Source of the DNA: Lucinisca nassula
Taxonomy: Eukaryota > Mollusca > Bivalvia > Lucinida > Lucinidae
NCBI GenBank assembly: GCA_963580285.1
Contig: OY757017.1
Location: 114,663,527-114,727,526, forward strand
DNA length: 64,000 bases
Direction: 5' to 3'
How positions within the stretch are numbered: the first letter of the stretch is position 1; each line of letters begins with the position of its first letter. This document shows, one piece after another, positions 42,975-54,492 of the stretch. The position numbers and the translations under genes are program-made. Under the pieces are notes generated by a model. The model did not search any database and was not told where the DNA came from. It saw only the letters and a list, made by a program, of their open reading frames with translations.

Positions 42975-43240
42975 GCTGTCCATAACGACACCTCAGATTT
43001 CGTATCCAAATGGGTATTTTTTTTCTCATGAAAATTTGTGATATTTCTCTTACAGCCAAGACATGGGTTGTAGGTGCTCATTAGAACCGCTTCATTGAGG
43101 CGGTTCTAATGAGTAACCACAACCTATGTTTTGGAGTGGAAATAAGATAAAAAAATAATGTATATCCCACAAACCCAAGTTTTGTCTCTATATAAAATGT
43201 ACAGGGATGTTCATTTCGTGGATTTGTTAGCGTGTTGTGT
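42975..43240. mobile_element. MITE family B copy upstream of HSPA12 exon 1
   Basis: Starts near CATAACGACACCTCAGATTT and ends TTCATTTCGTGGATTTGTTA; hairpin 43060-43133 nearly perfect. A second fragment of a B terminus (CATCACGCAAACAAGTCCGT) is at 42532-42560. Confidence 0.7.
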
Positions 43241-43313
43241 GGGGTTTCTAACCAGCGGGTAAATTGCATATCGGTTTTCTTAGCTACATAGACTAGCAGT
43301 AGTCTTGAAATTT

Positions 43314-43589
43314 CATCTAGAAAACACGCCTATATAATTCTGATCCCCTTGAACCCCACTTTTATAAAGTAAAACTGGGGTTTACAGGGTAAACAAAATT
43401 TTTCTTATTTCTGCCCTAAAATATAGATTGTGGGTACTCGTTAGAACCACCTCGATGAGGCGGTTCTAACGTGTACCCAAAATCAATATTTTGAGCAGAA
43501 ATAAGAAGAAATATCACGTTTTATCTTAATATTTTCTTTACTCGGCGGTCAAATTTACAATGTATTTGTATAGGCGTGTTTTCGTAATG
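43314..43589. mobile_element. MITE family A copy, complete
   Basis: CATCTAGAAAACACGCCTAT to ATAGGCGTGTTTTCGTAATG; hairpin 43425-43495. Confidence 0.82.
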
Positions 43590-43998
43590 AAAAATAAACG
43601 AGCAAGAGGCGGTTTTGGAGAAACATTTAGTTATTTGCCTGTTCTATGTTCTGTAGAGAACCTCCAATTAATTTATCGAGGGCCTGCTTGTTTTTTAGTT
43701 AATTGGAACAGATACATCTGGCATATGCGAGTCAGAGAGCCCCTAAATATATCCCCTGTTGGTGTGTTTTGGCGGCAGGGCTTCAGATGTCATTTGTTAT
43801 AAATGTCAGTAAAACGGTCCGACAAAAATAGAAGCAACGTCTCCAAAATGACCTAAATAGTGTTGCCTGTCCATTGATACATATTTGTTTTGAGTGCGTT
43901 TCGAACTCGCGCACAGCTGAAATAAACTGTACAGCGGCAAATTCTTTAAAGGGTTCGAATAGTAGATATACTGAGACTCATCTGCTTCACGTTAGTAC

Positions 43999-44211
43999 TT
44001 AACCCTTATCTTGCTGTTCACGACAACCCCTATCTTTGCAAACAGTGTAGATCCTGATCAGATGGCTTCTGAAGAAGCCATCTGATCAGGATCTACACTG
44101 TTTGGCATTTAGTTTATGAATTTATAGCAATAAATTACATCAAGTAATTTGATTGGTTGATAGACAGAAATGGGTGTGGCTTAAATGAATATTCAGCAAG
44201 AGAAGGGTTAA
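43999..44211. mobile_element. piggyBac-type MITE, full palindrome
   Basis: TTAACCCTTATCTTGCTG ... CAGCAAGAGAAGGGTTAA. Central palindrome GATCCTGATCAGATGGCTTC / GAAGCCATCTGATCAGGATC. TTAA flanks with CCCTT-type ends match the piggyBac superfamily. Confidence 0.88.
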
Positions 44212-44236
44212 TGATTTACATACATGTACATGTATG

Positions 44237-44530
44237 CTTACTGATCCAATCTCATCGGGGCTAAGGGAAATAGATTAGGTTGCTTGGTGCTTCAACGCAG
44301 AGCTGAAACTGACCGCACATGGGTAAACCGCTTAAAAGTACTAAGCCTGCTCGGGCAATGTGGTGCGAGTCAGACCGTCCAATGCGTATAAGTCTTATTG
44401 GTTTCATTGGGCGGCAGGGCTTGATGTCTTTGCATCTCAATGTCGGGTAAAAGTCCCACAAAATTGGACGCAACGTCTCCAAAATGGCCTAAATAGTGTT
44501 GACGGGGGCCGTTAAACCTCAAATCAAACA
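44237..44530 (+). mobile_element. SINE family 1 copy
   Basis: Diverged head (GGGGCTAAGGGAAATAGATT), body AAAGTCCCACAAAATTGGAC and tail CTCAAATCAAACAAACAAAA. Confidence 0.75.
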
Positions 44531-44539
44531 AACAAAACA

Positions 44540-45100
44540 TGCATGCTCAATACATGTATATATGCAAACTTTCGATTCTACAAAGAAATAAAACGGTATA
44601 AATAAAACACATACCTTGAAATAAACATTTACAAAAGTTTACATATCGTTTTGAAGAAAAAAAAAGATAAGCATATAAATCAATGCCAGTCTTTAAACAT
44701 TGAACTCTTATATTTTTTGCCATTTAATCTTAGGTGGAGGTTCAATCGGATTAACAACAGTTTACTCCTTAAGATTTAGATAGATTTATTTTAAATATTT
44801 TTTCTACGTCACAAGAAAAGCTTTACGAGTACTCCACATGGACTGACAACGCAGTAAAAAAATACGAGTAACTGTATGGTCCCTGCATATACTCGTAAAC
44901 CATCATATGTGGTTGGTGTTTGTTAGAATTGCTTTACTGAGGTGGTTCTTACGAGTACCAACAGCCTATGTTAAGATGTTTTTACCCATAGCCTATGTCA
45001 TGATTTTTAAACATTGTGTTGGGATTTAATGACAGGTCAACCCTTCTTCTTCTTCTTCTTCTTTCTTCTTCTTAGGGCCGCCCACCTGATCCACACTGTA
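44540..45100. other. No gene; degenerate MITE hairpin and (TTC)n
   Basis: A worn hairpin arm lies at about 44905-44975 (ATATGTGGTTGGTGTTTGTTAG, TTTACTGAGGTGGTTCTTAC) and a TTC microsatellite at 45043-45074. Otherwise featureless. Confidence 0.6.
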
Positions 45101-46555
45101 CAAAAGAAATGGCAGGATACATAGTAAGGTGGAGGGGAGGGTTTAGGCAATTTAGATTCACAGTGACCAAAGGAATATTTCTGTGAAATTCTATCAAAAT
45201 CAATCTAGCTGTTTATGGGTAGGTCATTATAAGGTGTGGCTAGTTTTAGCTCTGGTGACTATCATGTTCATTTGAGCAAAATCCACCCATCAATGTATGC
45301 ACTAGAGCCATCACAAGTTGTTGTTTGTTTGTTTTTCGAAAAACAGCCACAGTGACCTTGACCGTCAGCACAGAACCCTGAATGTTGATCTTGCTTGAGA
45401 ATATTATCATACTTAACATCTGTGTTAAGGTACATCAAAATCCATTGAGAAATCTATGTGTTATCTAGAGACATAAAAAAAAACAATTCTAAAATCAGCC
45501 ACAGTGACCTTGACTTAAGCTCAGGACCCTGAGAGTCAAACTTGCTTCACAACATTTGTGTGAAGCTACATTAAGATTCATCAATAAATGTAGACGCTAC
45601 AGCGATTACAAAGTTGTTTTTTAAATAACCAAAGTGACCTTGACCTTGAGCCCCGGACCCTGAAAGTTAAACTTGCTTAAGATATTATGATATCCAACAT
45701 TTGTGTAAAGTTACATAAAAATTCTTTGATAAATGTAGGCGTTCGAGCGATGACAAAGGTTTTTTCTAAAAAAAGTCACTGCAACCAGGACACTGAAAGT
45801 CTACCTTGCAGGACATATCCAACATTTGTGTGAAGTTTATTAAAATCCATCAATAAATGAAGGCACTAGAGCAATAACGAACGTCCGAAAATAGCTACAG
45901 TGACCTTGACCTTGAGCCTAGCAACCTAGAAGTAAGAATTGCTCGAGATATTATAATACACACGCTTTGTGCAATCCATCAATGAATGTATGAGCTTGAG
46001 TGATGACAAGGTTTTTTTTCTAAAACTAGCCACAGTGACCTTGACCTTGTATCCAGGACCCCGAAAGTCGAATTTGCTCGATAAAATTTATGTGGTTAGA
46101 TTTAAATCCATCAATAAATGAAGGCACTACAACCATAACAACGTTTTGCTGAAAACAGCTGCAGTGACCTTAACCTTAAACCAAGCACACAGAAAGTCAA
46201 TGTTGCTGGAGATGTAATCATAAACAACATTTGTGTAATCCATCAATAAATGTATGCATTAGAATGCTGACGAAGTTGTTCTCAAAATAGCCACAGTGAT
46301 CTTGACCTTGAACCCAAGATCCTAAGAGTCGAACTCGCTCGAGATATTATCATACACAACATTTGTATGAAACTATATTAAAGTCCGTCAATAAATGCTA
46401 GAGGGTCAACAAAGATTTTTCTAAAAACAGCTACAGTGACCTTGAGCCTAGGACCCTGAAAGTCGAACTCACTTAAGATAGCATCATACAAAACATTTGT
46501 GTGAATTTATAATTAAATATATGAATAAATGTAGGTGTTTAAGCCATGACACAAT
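45100..46555 (+). repeat. Diverged tandem array with CAGTGACCTTGACCTT units
   Basis: About nine ~140-bp units related to the 23240-25428 core (CATCAATAAATGTAGGC, GAGCGATGACAAAG, CCACAGTGACCTTGACCTTG), much more diverged from each other than those at 23-25 kb. It is preceded by the dispersed repeat shared with 3390-3590. Confidence 0.8.
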
Positions 46556-47370
46556 ACCCACTGTCAGATATTGCCAAGATGTTCATTGTAAGCAAGTTTG
46601 ATGATTGGACCAAAACGGTGGCCTCTATGGTGTCCATACGGGTTTTCTATGATTTGACCTACTGACCTACGTTTTGACCCGACAGGACCCAAATTCAAAC
46701 TTGAACCAAATATTGTCGAGATGATCATTCTGAGCAGGGTTGATGATGACTGGACCAAAACTGTGACTTCTATAGTGTTCACAAGGTTTTTCTATGATTT
46801 GACCTACTGACCTACTTTTGGACCCGACACTGACCCATGTTCGAACTTGAGCCAGATATGGTAAAGATGATCATTCTGAGTAAGTTTTTATGATGATTGG
46901 ACAAAAACAATGGCCAATAGAGTGTTCACGAGTTTTTTCTATTATTTGACCTACTGACCTACATTTTGACCCCACATGACCCATATTCGAACATGACCCA
47001 GATATTGTTAAGATAATCGTTCCGAGCACGTTTCATGAAGATTGGACTAAAGCTGTGGCTTCTATAGTGTGCACAATTTCTCATATTTGACCTACTGACC
47101 TACTCTTGCACCCAACATGACCCATATTTGAAATTGACCCAGATTTTGTTAAGATGATCATTCTGAGCTAGTTTCATGAAGATTGGACCAAAGCTGTGGC
47201 TTCTAGAGTGTTCACAATGTTTTCTAATATTTGACCTTCTGACCTACTTTTCAATCCAACATGACACATATTGAACTTCACCCGGATGTTGTCAAGATGA
47301 TCACTCTGAACAAAATTCATGAAGGTTGGGCCACAACTATGGCCTCTAGAGCGTTCACAAGAAACGTTTA
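46556..47370 (+). repeat. Tandem array, ~144-bp units of the 4490-4930 family
   Basis: Five to six units with AAGATGATCATTCTGAGC, TTGATGATGATTGGACC-type text, TCTATAGTGTTCAC, ATTTGACCTACTGACCTAC and ACATGACCCATATTCGAAC. Older than the near-identical units at 4.8-6.6 kb. Confidence 0.82.
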
Positions 47371-47399
47371 CGCACGGAAGACGTACGACACAGTTTTGA

Positions 47400-47550
47400 C
47401 CCTTAAACCCCACTTTTATATAGTGAAATTGAGGTTTGCAGGGGTATACATTATTTTGCTTATTTCTGCTGTATAACATAGATTGTGGCTACTCGATACT
47501 TGAGTATCCACAGTCTATGTTTTGAGCAGAAATAAGAAACAAGAGCTCCG
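47400..47550. mobile_element. MITE family A, partial copy
   Basis: ACCCCACTTTTATATAGTGA stem and a shortened hairpin (GATTGTGGCTACTCGATACT, TGAGTATCCACAGTC) that has lost its GAACCGCCTC core. Confidence 0.6.
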
Positions 47551-47609
47551 CAAGCGGGGCATTATACGCCCGTGGCAAATTCATATTTGGTGGAATGAAA
47601 AGTAGTAAA

Positions 47610-49620
47610 ACAAAGATCAGGAATCGATACAATTAACTTACTCCACCCATCAAAGACACCAAAGGGGAAGAAACACAAACATTAAGCGAACAGACCAAAA
47701 TGGAAACCTAAACAAAGAAAGGCCATAAGGACAGTTACTTTCCCACAAAATGGCCATATGGCCATCCTAAAAATAAAAAGACACAAGTGATACACACAGT
47801 AAGTAACAAACAACAACATAAATAAATCGCCACAGAAGAACCGCCTTGGAACGGTCAGTGGAAAGATTTCCACTGGGGGGCTTAAATCGATTTTACGTGG
47901 CCACAATCCTCGCCCTTACTTCCGTTGCGGTTTAGACAAATAATTTTTGCAGTCCGCATGAAGGCCTCCTAACTCATCAGTGCAACATCTCCGTGAACAC
48001 TAATAATCAAAGAACCACAGAGGTGAGACAACGGTGAGGACTCGACAGCAAGAAACCACTGAAATGCTGGAGCAAAAGAAAACCAACAGTTAGACTCCGA
48101 TGGGGCCGACCAGAGACAGAGCATCAGGCACCAACCAACATTACCTTGAATTAGATCTCTCTAATTCTCAATAAGCCTTTACGTTAGAACCGTCATAGAA
48201 TCTGAGGCCTGACCCACCGGCGTGCAATTAAAGAGGGAAGCAAAGTTGCCAACCGTGATTGGGTTAACTACCATGCATGCAGTCTGTCGTATAATATCCA
48301 TGTTGTACCCAATCTTTTTATATCGAAGAATGATTTTACGAAATCGGGTGCTAAAGTCATTGCGGTTATATATTTTTCAGAATTTATATACTAAGTCACC
48401 ATAAAATTCGGGTTCCGATAGACCTTGTTGCAGAAGAGATTTAAGTCCAATATTGAATTTTGAAATTAAATCAGAATTGGCGTCTATAAAATTTTGAAAA
48501 GGCTCTGCGTAGTTTATGGTACCGATAACCCTGATTAAGAAGTTTAGCTGTTAATGATTTATTACGAGTGTTGAAGTCAGTTACTTGACTACACACTCTA
48601 GCAAATCGAATTAATTGCGAAATATAAACGCCATAGGATGGCGCACGAGGAACATCACCATCCAAAACAGGAAAATTAACAATCTCAAAATCAAAGTCAT
48701 CGCGTTTATCATAAATTTTGCACGAAACAAACCCATCTGCAATAGATAGATGTAAATCCTAAAACGGGGCCTCGGTATCAGAAGAATTTGCTTTATTTAA
48801 CTGAAGTTCTGGGGGGTAAATCTGACTGATCAAACCATCGAAATAGGTATTATCAATATTTAATAAATCATCTAAATATCTAGGAGTGGAGCTAAAAGCT
48901 TCAATAATTTCAGTTTGGTTATCAATGTAAAGCGACAACATGAAGTCTCTTTCATAACAATGCAAGAATAGATCAGCCACAAGAGGTGCGCAATTCGTAC
49001 CCATCGGAATGCCCACAATTTGTCTAAATAACTTAGTACCGAATCTAATATAAATATTGTCAAGTAGAAAGGTGAGGGCATCACACACTTTCTGACATGA
49101 CCAAAGTGTATAATTCTTATGCTCTTTAGAAGTGAAAAATGCATTTCTGACATTACATGCAAGATAGAGAGAATCTTCTCTGTGAAAAGCCCATTCAATT
49201 AAACCATTAAGCTTTTCTTTTATAAGATTATTAGGAAGTGTAGTGTAAAGAGTGGAAAAATCGTAAGTAGACAGACTTGAAGCACGAAAATGTCTGGATT
49301 TCAATTTATTTAAAACATCATTCGAATGTTTTATAGACCAAAACAGATTTCTTCCTGATCTCTCAAAGTCTTTATCACAATATTTAATTACATGCGTTTT
49401 AATAGCAGTAAGACAGGAAGTTAATAATTTAGAAAGTTCAGTGGTAGTGCAAGAGCTAGAATTTGCAATAAACCGTGCTTTGTAAGGTCTTTTATGAAGT
49501 TTTGGTAACCAGTATAGCGTAGGAAGCTGGTCTTCGCCTTCGGTAACACACACAGCAAACTTGGTGGCTGAATGACAAATATGTTTATCTACATATAAAA
49601 CAGTAACCTGAAAACAGTAT
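47610..49620 (-). pseudogene. Penelope-like element, 5'-truncated reverse transcriptase and 3' UTR
   Basis: A retroelement RT of the Penelope type. The longest open stretch (49553-48759) shows WLPKLHKRPYKARFIANS, YDFSTLYTTLP (about 97-106, catalytic Asp), GIPMGTNCAPLVADLF (181-196) and RYLDDLLNI with the catalytic YLDD at 226-229. An in-frame TAG at 48761-48759 interrupts the conserved text, which then continues in the same frame (DLHLSIADGFVSCKIYDKRD, GVYISQLIRFARVCS, GYRYHKLRRAFSKFYRR). It shifts frame near 48490 and ends with NCTPVGQASDSMTVLT near 48185. The region before RT2 is missing. No GIY-YIG endonuclease motif is seen before the final stop. 3' UTR homology with 35720-36290 ends near 47610. 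Confidence 0.85.
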
Positions 49621-50050
49621 TCACTGGTCCATCATGGTGTAACTATTTTTCAAGTTACAGCCTTAATAAATGGAAAATGATTACATGACCAAATCTGCCA
49701 CACCTTAATTCATAGTGAGACTTTTCTTTCAAAACAGGAGTATCTACCTCAGACTAGTTACCCCGAAACGAAAATGTTGTTTACAGAAATTTTCAAAGAG
49801 TCAAAACTCTATTAATATTTGGTGGACGGTTAACGTCGAAACTTTACGCACATCTCCACATGACAGTCTTGCTATCTACCAAGATTCAGGTTGATCGGAT
49901 GAAAACTGTAGGAGGCATTATCCCGAAAAGAAAAGGCTTATGGGCATATGGACGTACAGGAGGACGGACGCGTTTCTGACGGACGCCAACTCCACAACAT
50001 AATGCGACCGTTTTTATCAAAATGAGCATATTTTTCAGGTTGATCAGATG
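49621..50050. other. No gene recognised
   Basis: Contains array-like text (GGTTGATCGGATGAAAACTG, ATGGACGTACAGGAGGACGG) resembling the end of a composite repeat. No coding signal. Confidence 0.45.
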
Positions 50051-50051
50051 T

Positions 50052-50220
50052 TATCCGTAAACAAAATTTATAAACCCTATTGGTTTCATTGGGCGACAGG
50101 GCTTGAGGAGTCATTTCATCTCAATGTCGGGTAAAAGTCCCACAAAATTGGAAGCAATGTCTCCAAAATGACCTTTACAGTGTTGACGGGGACGTTAAAC
50201 CTCAAATCAAAGAAACAAAA
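50052..50220 (+). mobile_element. SINE family 1, 5'-truncated copy
   Basis: Only the second half is present: TATTGGTTTCATTGGGCGAC, GTCGGGTAAAAGTCCCACAA and tail CTCAAATCAAAGAAACAAAA. Confidence 0.8.
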
Positions 50221-50263
50221 TTAAATATATACAAAATTAAATATATCTCCCAATTAAAGACTA

Positions 50264-50422
50264 GAAGCCTCCGTGGTCGAGTTGATACGCTACTCGCCTT
50301 GCAAACCAGGGGTCTGAGGTTCGATCCCGGGCTTCTCCAGACTTTCGGATGGGTCTTTTAACCGAGGTCCCGTCTCTGTATGACCTTAGCTGTTGGTGGG
50401 ACGTAAAACTGAAACACTCACT
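50264..50422 (+). mobile_element. tRNA-derived SINE family 2 with exact 17-bp TSD
   Basis: tRNA-like head with the B box GGTTCGATCCC and a variant A box. The body ACTTTCGGATGGGTCTTTTA and tail AAACACTCACT match the copy at 19727-19897. The duplication CTCCCAATTAAAGACTA is exact at 50247-50263 and 50423-50439. Confidence 0.93.
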
Positions 50423-50498
50423 CTCCCAATTAAAGACTATTTCTAACAATTTGTCAGGTGTTACAGAATATGGCTTTATTGTTACCGTAGTTTATTTT

Positions 50499-50711
50499 TT
50501 AACCCTTGCCCTGCTAATCCCGGATATGCCTTATCTTTGAAACAATGTAGAGCCAGATCAGATGGCTTCTGACGAAGCCATCTGATCAGGATCTATATTG
50601 TTTGCCATTCAGATTATGAATTTGTTGCAATAATTTGCATCAAGTAATCTGATTGGTTGATAATCGGCAGTGGGTGTGGCTTATATGTATATTCAGCAGG
50701 ACAAGGGTTAA
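50499..50711. mobile_element. piggyBac-type MITE with TTAA ends
   Basis: TTAACCCTTGCCCTGCT ... AGCAGGACAAGGGTTAA, with the internal palindrome CAGATGGCTTCTGACGAAGC / CATCTGATCAGG. Same length (213 bp) as 43999-44211. Confidence 0.88.
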
Positions 50712-50835
50712 ATATCCCTATTATGCCTCCTGACCTGGCTCTAGTGGCTAGACCTACCCCGGATTCATAGTCCCAAACTTGTTCGAGCCATTTGCGTGAC
50801 ACTGTATAAATTGGGGACAAAATTGGGTACATTAT

Positions 50836-51010
50836 TCACAATATTTACATTTCCAGTGTAAAGCCTAATTTCCAGTGTTCATACTTCCATGAACGCATCG
50901 AGTCACATGGCTCTCTACGATCTGATTGGGTGTTGGCGACATCAACGCTGTTCCGCCCTTTGTAGAAAAAGAGCATTCAAATGTTTTTCAGCTTTAAAAG
51001 TTTGCCCTAT
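50836..51010 (-). repeat. Dispersed repeat, partner of 385-560
   Basis: The reverse complement matches 385-560 (see there). The plus-strand 108-codon frame starting at 50889 is an artefact. Bases 51010-51525 have no recognised feature. Confidence 0.6.
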
Positions 51011-51526
51011 ATTAAAGCATTTTTTTCGTCCCTTGATGAAGAGAAAAGAATGCATATATAAGAAATTTAACTTATTTTTTCTGCTGTTCATGAACCGGTA
51101 TGAACTCATTAGTTCGCTGGCAAAGTTTAAACGAACCATTTCGGGGTGGGGTTTCATTCACTTTCCAGGCGACCCACTGCGTTTATACTGTCCTGAACAG
51201 CAAAATCTTAAATAGAGTACATTATATGAGTGCTCATTTAATACGAAATTCAAGAAACGAACCTTAGACGATCGACAAGTTTAACAAGTTTCATATGGAA
51301 AGATAATTAATGAGTGTAAGATTCAGTTTATCTGAAAACAATTTTGAATGGGCTCTTTTGCCGAAGAAGTTCAAAAGAAAACCTATCACAGACAACGCCA
51401 TGATGTTACGCACCAGAAACCGTCATTTACTACACGTCATCACTCTATCCACTAAGTAACATGGACGTTATGTGATCAACAATCTTGCAATGTTTATGGA
51501 TATCTGGTAGAATTTAAGCACATATT

Positions 51527-51692
51527 CACCTTATTTGCATTATCTGCTGGTTCCTAGTCTGAAGGTTATCAGCGTTGGAAAAACATGTAACCAGACCCCC
51601 CTGACCTTAAAAGGTCAGGGGGGTCTGGTTACCTGTTTCTCCAATATTGACAATGTGCAAGCTGGGAGCCAGCAAATAACGCAAATATGGTG
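51527..51692. mobile_element. CC/GG-hairpin MITE, complete copy
   Basis: CACCTTATTTGCATTATCTG ... GCAAATAACGCAAATATGGTG with the central hairpin CCAGACCCCCCTGACCTT / AAGGTCAGGGGGGTCTGG. Complete reference for the copies at 37260-37585. Confidence 0.85.
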
Positions 51693-51706
51693 AATAACTT
51701 TGTGGT

Positions 51707-51870
51707 CATCAGGTGAACAATTCCGTGAATGAACACGCCGCTAAACCCCACTTTACAGAGAAAACCAGGGTCTATGGGGTATACATTATTTTTCTTATCT
51801 CTGCTCAAAGACATAGGTTGTGAATACTTGTTAGAACCGCATCAATGATGCACTTTGTCGCATGGGTAAT
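51707..51870. mobile_element. MITE family B with half of the hairpin deleted
   Basis: CATCAGGTGAACAATTCCGT to TGTCGCATGGGTAATGTTAT. The left hairpin arm reaches TTGTTAGAACCGCATCAATG and the right arm is absent. Confidence 0.65.
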
Positions 51871-52600
51871 GTTATGTTCCCCAAAAATGGCACTCACGCA
51901 CACGCGCATACACAAACGCGCATATGCACACAAAACAGCAACCATAACCACATGCAGCGCAGGTGTTTTGCAGAATTAATTATATATCCATGCAAACGAC
52001 CGTACACACGCGCATTTTTCAAGTCAATGACTCTCAGAATATGTCATTTTTAAAGGGAATGGGAGGAAACTCCTGCAAAGTATCTTTGTCTCCCATGTCA
52101 ATAGGGGTCAACTCTTAAAGGAAAGAATTCTTTCCATTAAGAGTAGATCCCTTTTTCAGTGTGACAGAGTGTATAGAAAAGCCAACAGGAAGCCCCAAAA
52201 GGTGTCTCCCTTTGAAAAATGGCGGGAAAATCTGCCAGGTGTTCCCATTCCCCTCAATTAAAAATTAACACATGATAAAGATTTCGTGTTGGTGTTGATT
52301 TATTCTACAAAATTATTCACGTTTTAATTGAAATATACATACATGCACTCTTATCAACGAATGAGGAGCAAACATATTTTCTCATAGTATAAAGATGTTG
52401 GATAATGATGATGAAACAACGATTCAGAAAGATTAATAATTTATCTACAACATGTTCATAGCAAACATTGGCAACCAGTTTACAAACCACGGCCTGTAAC
52501 CTGTTTAATGAATAATTTGCATAAATGTTTGGGAAATCGCCATCTTTACGCTAGATTATTTCAAATGTCATAGACATGCGCAAATCAGTCACTTTTTCCT
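51871..52600. other. No gene recognised
   Basis: A short CACACGCGCA-rich stretch lies near 51898-51935. The rest has no coding signal. The 3' end of the Tc1 remnant may extend here, but no inverted terminal repeat was identified. Confidence 0.45.
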
Positions 52601-52601
52601 G

Positions 52602-52962
52602 TCAGTAATTTGAATGACCACCTCCAGCTACACAACACTCCTGGCACAGCTTAGGCATGCTACGAACCAAATTTTGAACAGTTTGTAAAGCTAGTGTTTC
52701 CTACTCATGTCTAAGGATGTTCTTGAATAGTCTTTGGTGGATGCTCGCCCGTTAAAAAAAATTCCACACATGTTCTGTTGGGTTTAAGCCTGTAGAACGT
52801 GCCGGCCAGTTCATTACTTCAATAGTCTTACGATTAATCCATGCACACTCTAGCAGTATGGGACACGCATTATCCTGCATCAGAATGAAATTGTCACCGA
52901 TTGCCCCAGCGAAAGGCCTCACAATAGGATCTAGAATTTCACCTCGATACCGTATATGCAGT
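52602..52962 (-). pseudogene. Tc1-type transposase remnant
   Basis: Minus-strand translation shows the C-terminal third of a Tc1 DDE transposase: RYRGEILDPIVRPFAG, FILMQDNACP (second catalytic Asp), EVMNWPARSTGLNPTEHVW (the NP.E Glu), then after a frameshift in a T/A run QNLVRSMPKLC.ECCVAGGGHSNY and a stop at 52604-52602. In intact Tc1s the text WPAxSPDLNP is conserved; here SPD reads STG. The N-terminal two thirds is missing. Confidence 0.88.
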
Positions 52963-53103
52963 CAATGTACCTCCGTATAAACGTTCGAATTAAAGTCATT
53001 TTGCAGAAGAAGTGTGTATACTTTGCTAGTAATCTGTTGTATATAATATAAATCGCGACTAGCAGACGGCATTTTCAAAGCATTCAAAGCAAAAATAAGG
53101 TCT

Positions 53104-53356
53104 CAGCACTTGAACAAGTCCTTGAAATGATCACCCTTCCCAAAATCCTATTTTATCTAGATCTAGTGAAAACTGGGGTTTACGGGGGTATGCACTATTT
53201 TTCTTATCTCTGCTCCAAGACATAGGTTGTTGGTACTCGTTGGAACCTATTTTTGCAGTATAAATAACAAAAATATCACTTATTTTCATCGGAATAGTAG
53301 TCATTTTGGATATGTGGGAAAATGCACTGTGTCGCAGGGGTGTGTTTTCATAATGT
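53104..53356. mobile_element. MITE family B copy with collapsed hairpin
   Basis: AGCACTTGAACAAGTCCTTG to TGTGTCGCAGGGGTGTGTTT. The central hairpin is reduced to GGTACTCGTTGGAACC. Confidence 0.65.
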
Positions 53357-53510
53357 GACATTACATGTGAATCGTCTGTCCAGATTTATTTCTAGGAAAA
53401 CTAAGGAAACAATACACAGTAGTCTGCTCCAGATTTTTTTTCATAACGCTTGAAAGGTAAACGCCTTTAGTACACATTTTTATGAAAACACTAGCAATGA
53501 TTACCATTTG

Positions 53511-53750
53511 GGCCTCCGTACTCTAGTGGATAAGAACGCTGCCAGAATCTTTATCATTAGGCCTCTCACCGCTGCGGGTTCGAGCCTGGCTCGCGTCACA
53601 TGCGAGACGCCAAGTTCTGCAAAGGAAAATCAGGTAGTTTTTCTACGGGCACTACGGTTTTCGCCCACCTCTGATTAACGATCGGCTCGATATGAGTGAA
53701 ATAATCTTTTAAAAGGGCCGTAAAACCAAAACCAAAAAAAAAAAAACCAA
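53511..53750 (+). mobile_element. tRNA-derived SINE family 3
   Basis: Head GGGCCTCCGTACTCTAGTGG (A-box region) and B box GGGTTCGAGCC near 53577. The body TCTGATTAACGATCGGCTCG, ATATGAGTGAAATAATC ends in an A-rich tail (53716-53755). Fragments are at 18950-19050 and 58735-58850. Confidence 0.75.
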
Positions 53751-53759
53751 AAAAAAGAT

Positions 53760-54150
53760 TACTTATTATCACATGACGTCGCGTCAGAGAATGTAATAGC
53801 GCCATGTTATAATTCGGTACATGCAATCCAATAGTGGAATAAATATGCAAATTAGTTAGATGAGCCCCGTAACGTTACACGTACGGCGGACTTAACGACG
53901 TACATATCGTCATTGTGTTTACAAATAGTGGAATATTGACATTTCTGTTAAAATATCGTGAATAAAATGCATTTTAAATGTCATATTATAAATATAACCT
54001 TGCATTCGTGTTCGTTTATTATTAAATGTATGAAACTCATTGAGGAAAAGGTATAACATGCTCGACAAAGCCTCGAATTTTATCTGTTTTCCTCACTCGT
54101 TTAGTATATGCAATAATACACGAACACTCTTGTAATATCCTCTATGTATA
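53760..54150. other. No gene recognised
   Basis: AT-rich, no repeats recognised. It may contain the 3' UTR of the thioesterase-like gene. Confidence 0.4.
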
Positions 54151-54160
54151 CTTATGACAA

Positions 54161-54213
54161 CTGTCGAAGAACTTGAAACGTGAAACGTCACTGAAACAAA
54201 AGAGTGTCGCCTT
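54161..54213 (-). pseudogene. Duplicate of the thioesterase C-terminal coding end
   Basis: The minus-strand reading EGDTLLFQ then a stop, then RFTF echoes KGDSFLFQ-GRFMF of the gene 3' end. It lies exactly on the other side of MITE A (54214-54492). Confidence 0.6.
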
Positions 54214-54492
54214 CATCACGAAAACGTACCTATATAATTTTGACCCCCTTGAACCACACTTTCATATAGTAAAACTGGGGTTTGCAGGGGTAAACCTTAT
54301 TTTTTCTTATTTCTGCTCTAAAATATAGATTGTGGGTAGTCGTTAGAACCGCCTCGATGAGGCGGTTCTAACGAATACCTACAATCTATATTTTGAGCAT
54401 AAATAAGACAAATATGACAATTTTCCATCTTAAAATTTCCGTTTTTTCGGCGGTAAATGTTGCAATGTATTTGTATAGGCGTGTTTTCGTAC
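54214..54492. mobile_element. MITE family A copy abutting a stop codon
   Basis: CATCACGAAAACGTACCTAT to GTATAGGCGTGTTTTCGTAC; hairpin 54325-54395 near perfect. Its right edge touches the TAA of the thioesterase-like exon at 54495-54493. Confidence 0.82.

Noticed and set aside
50264..50340. Functional tRNA gene
   Set aside because: The A and B boxes belong to a SINE with target duplication and a non-tRNA body; a clean cloverleaf is not formed.
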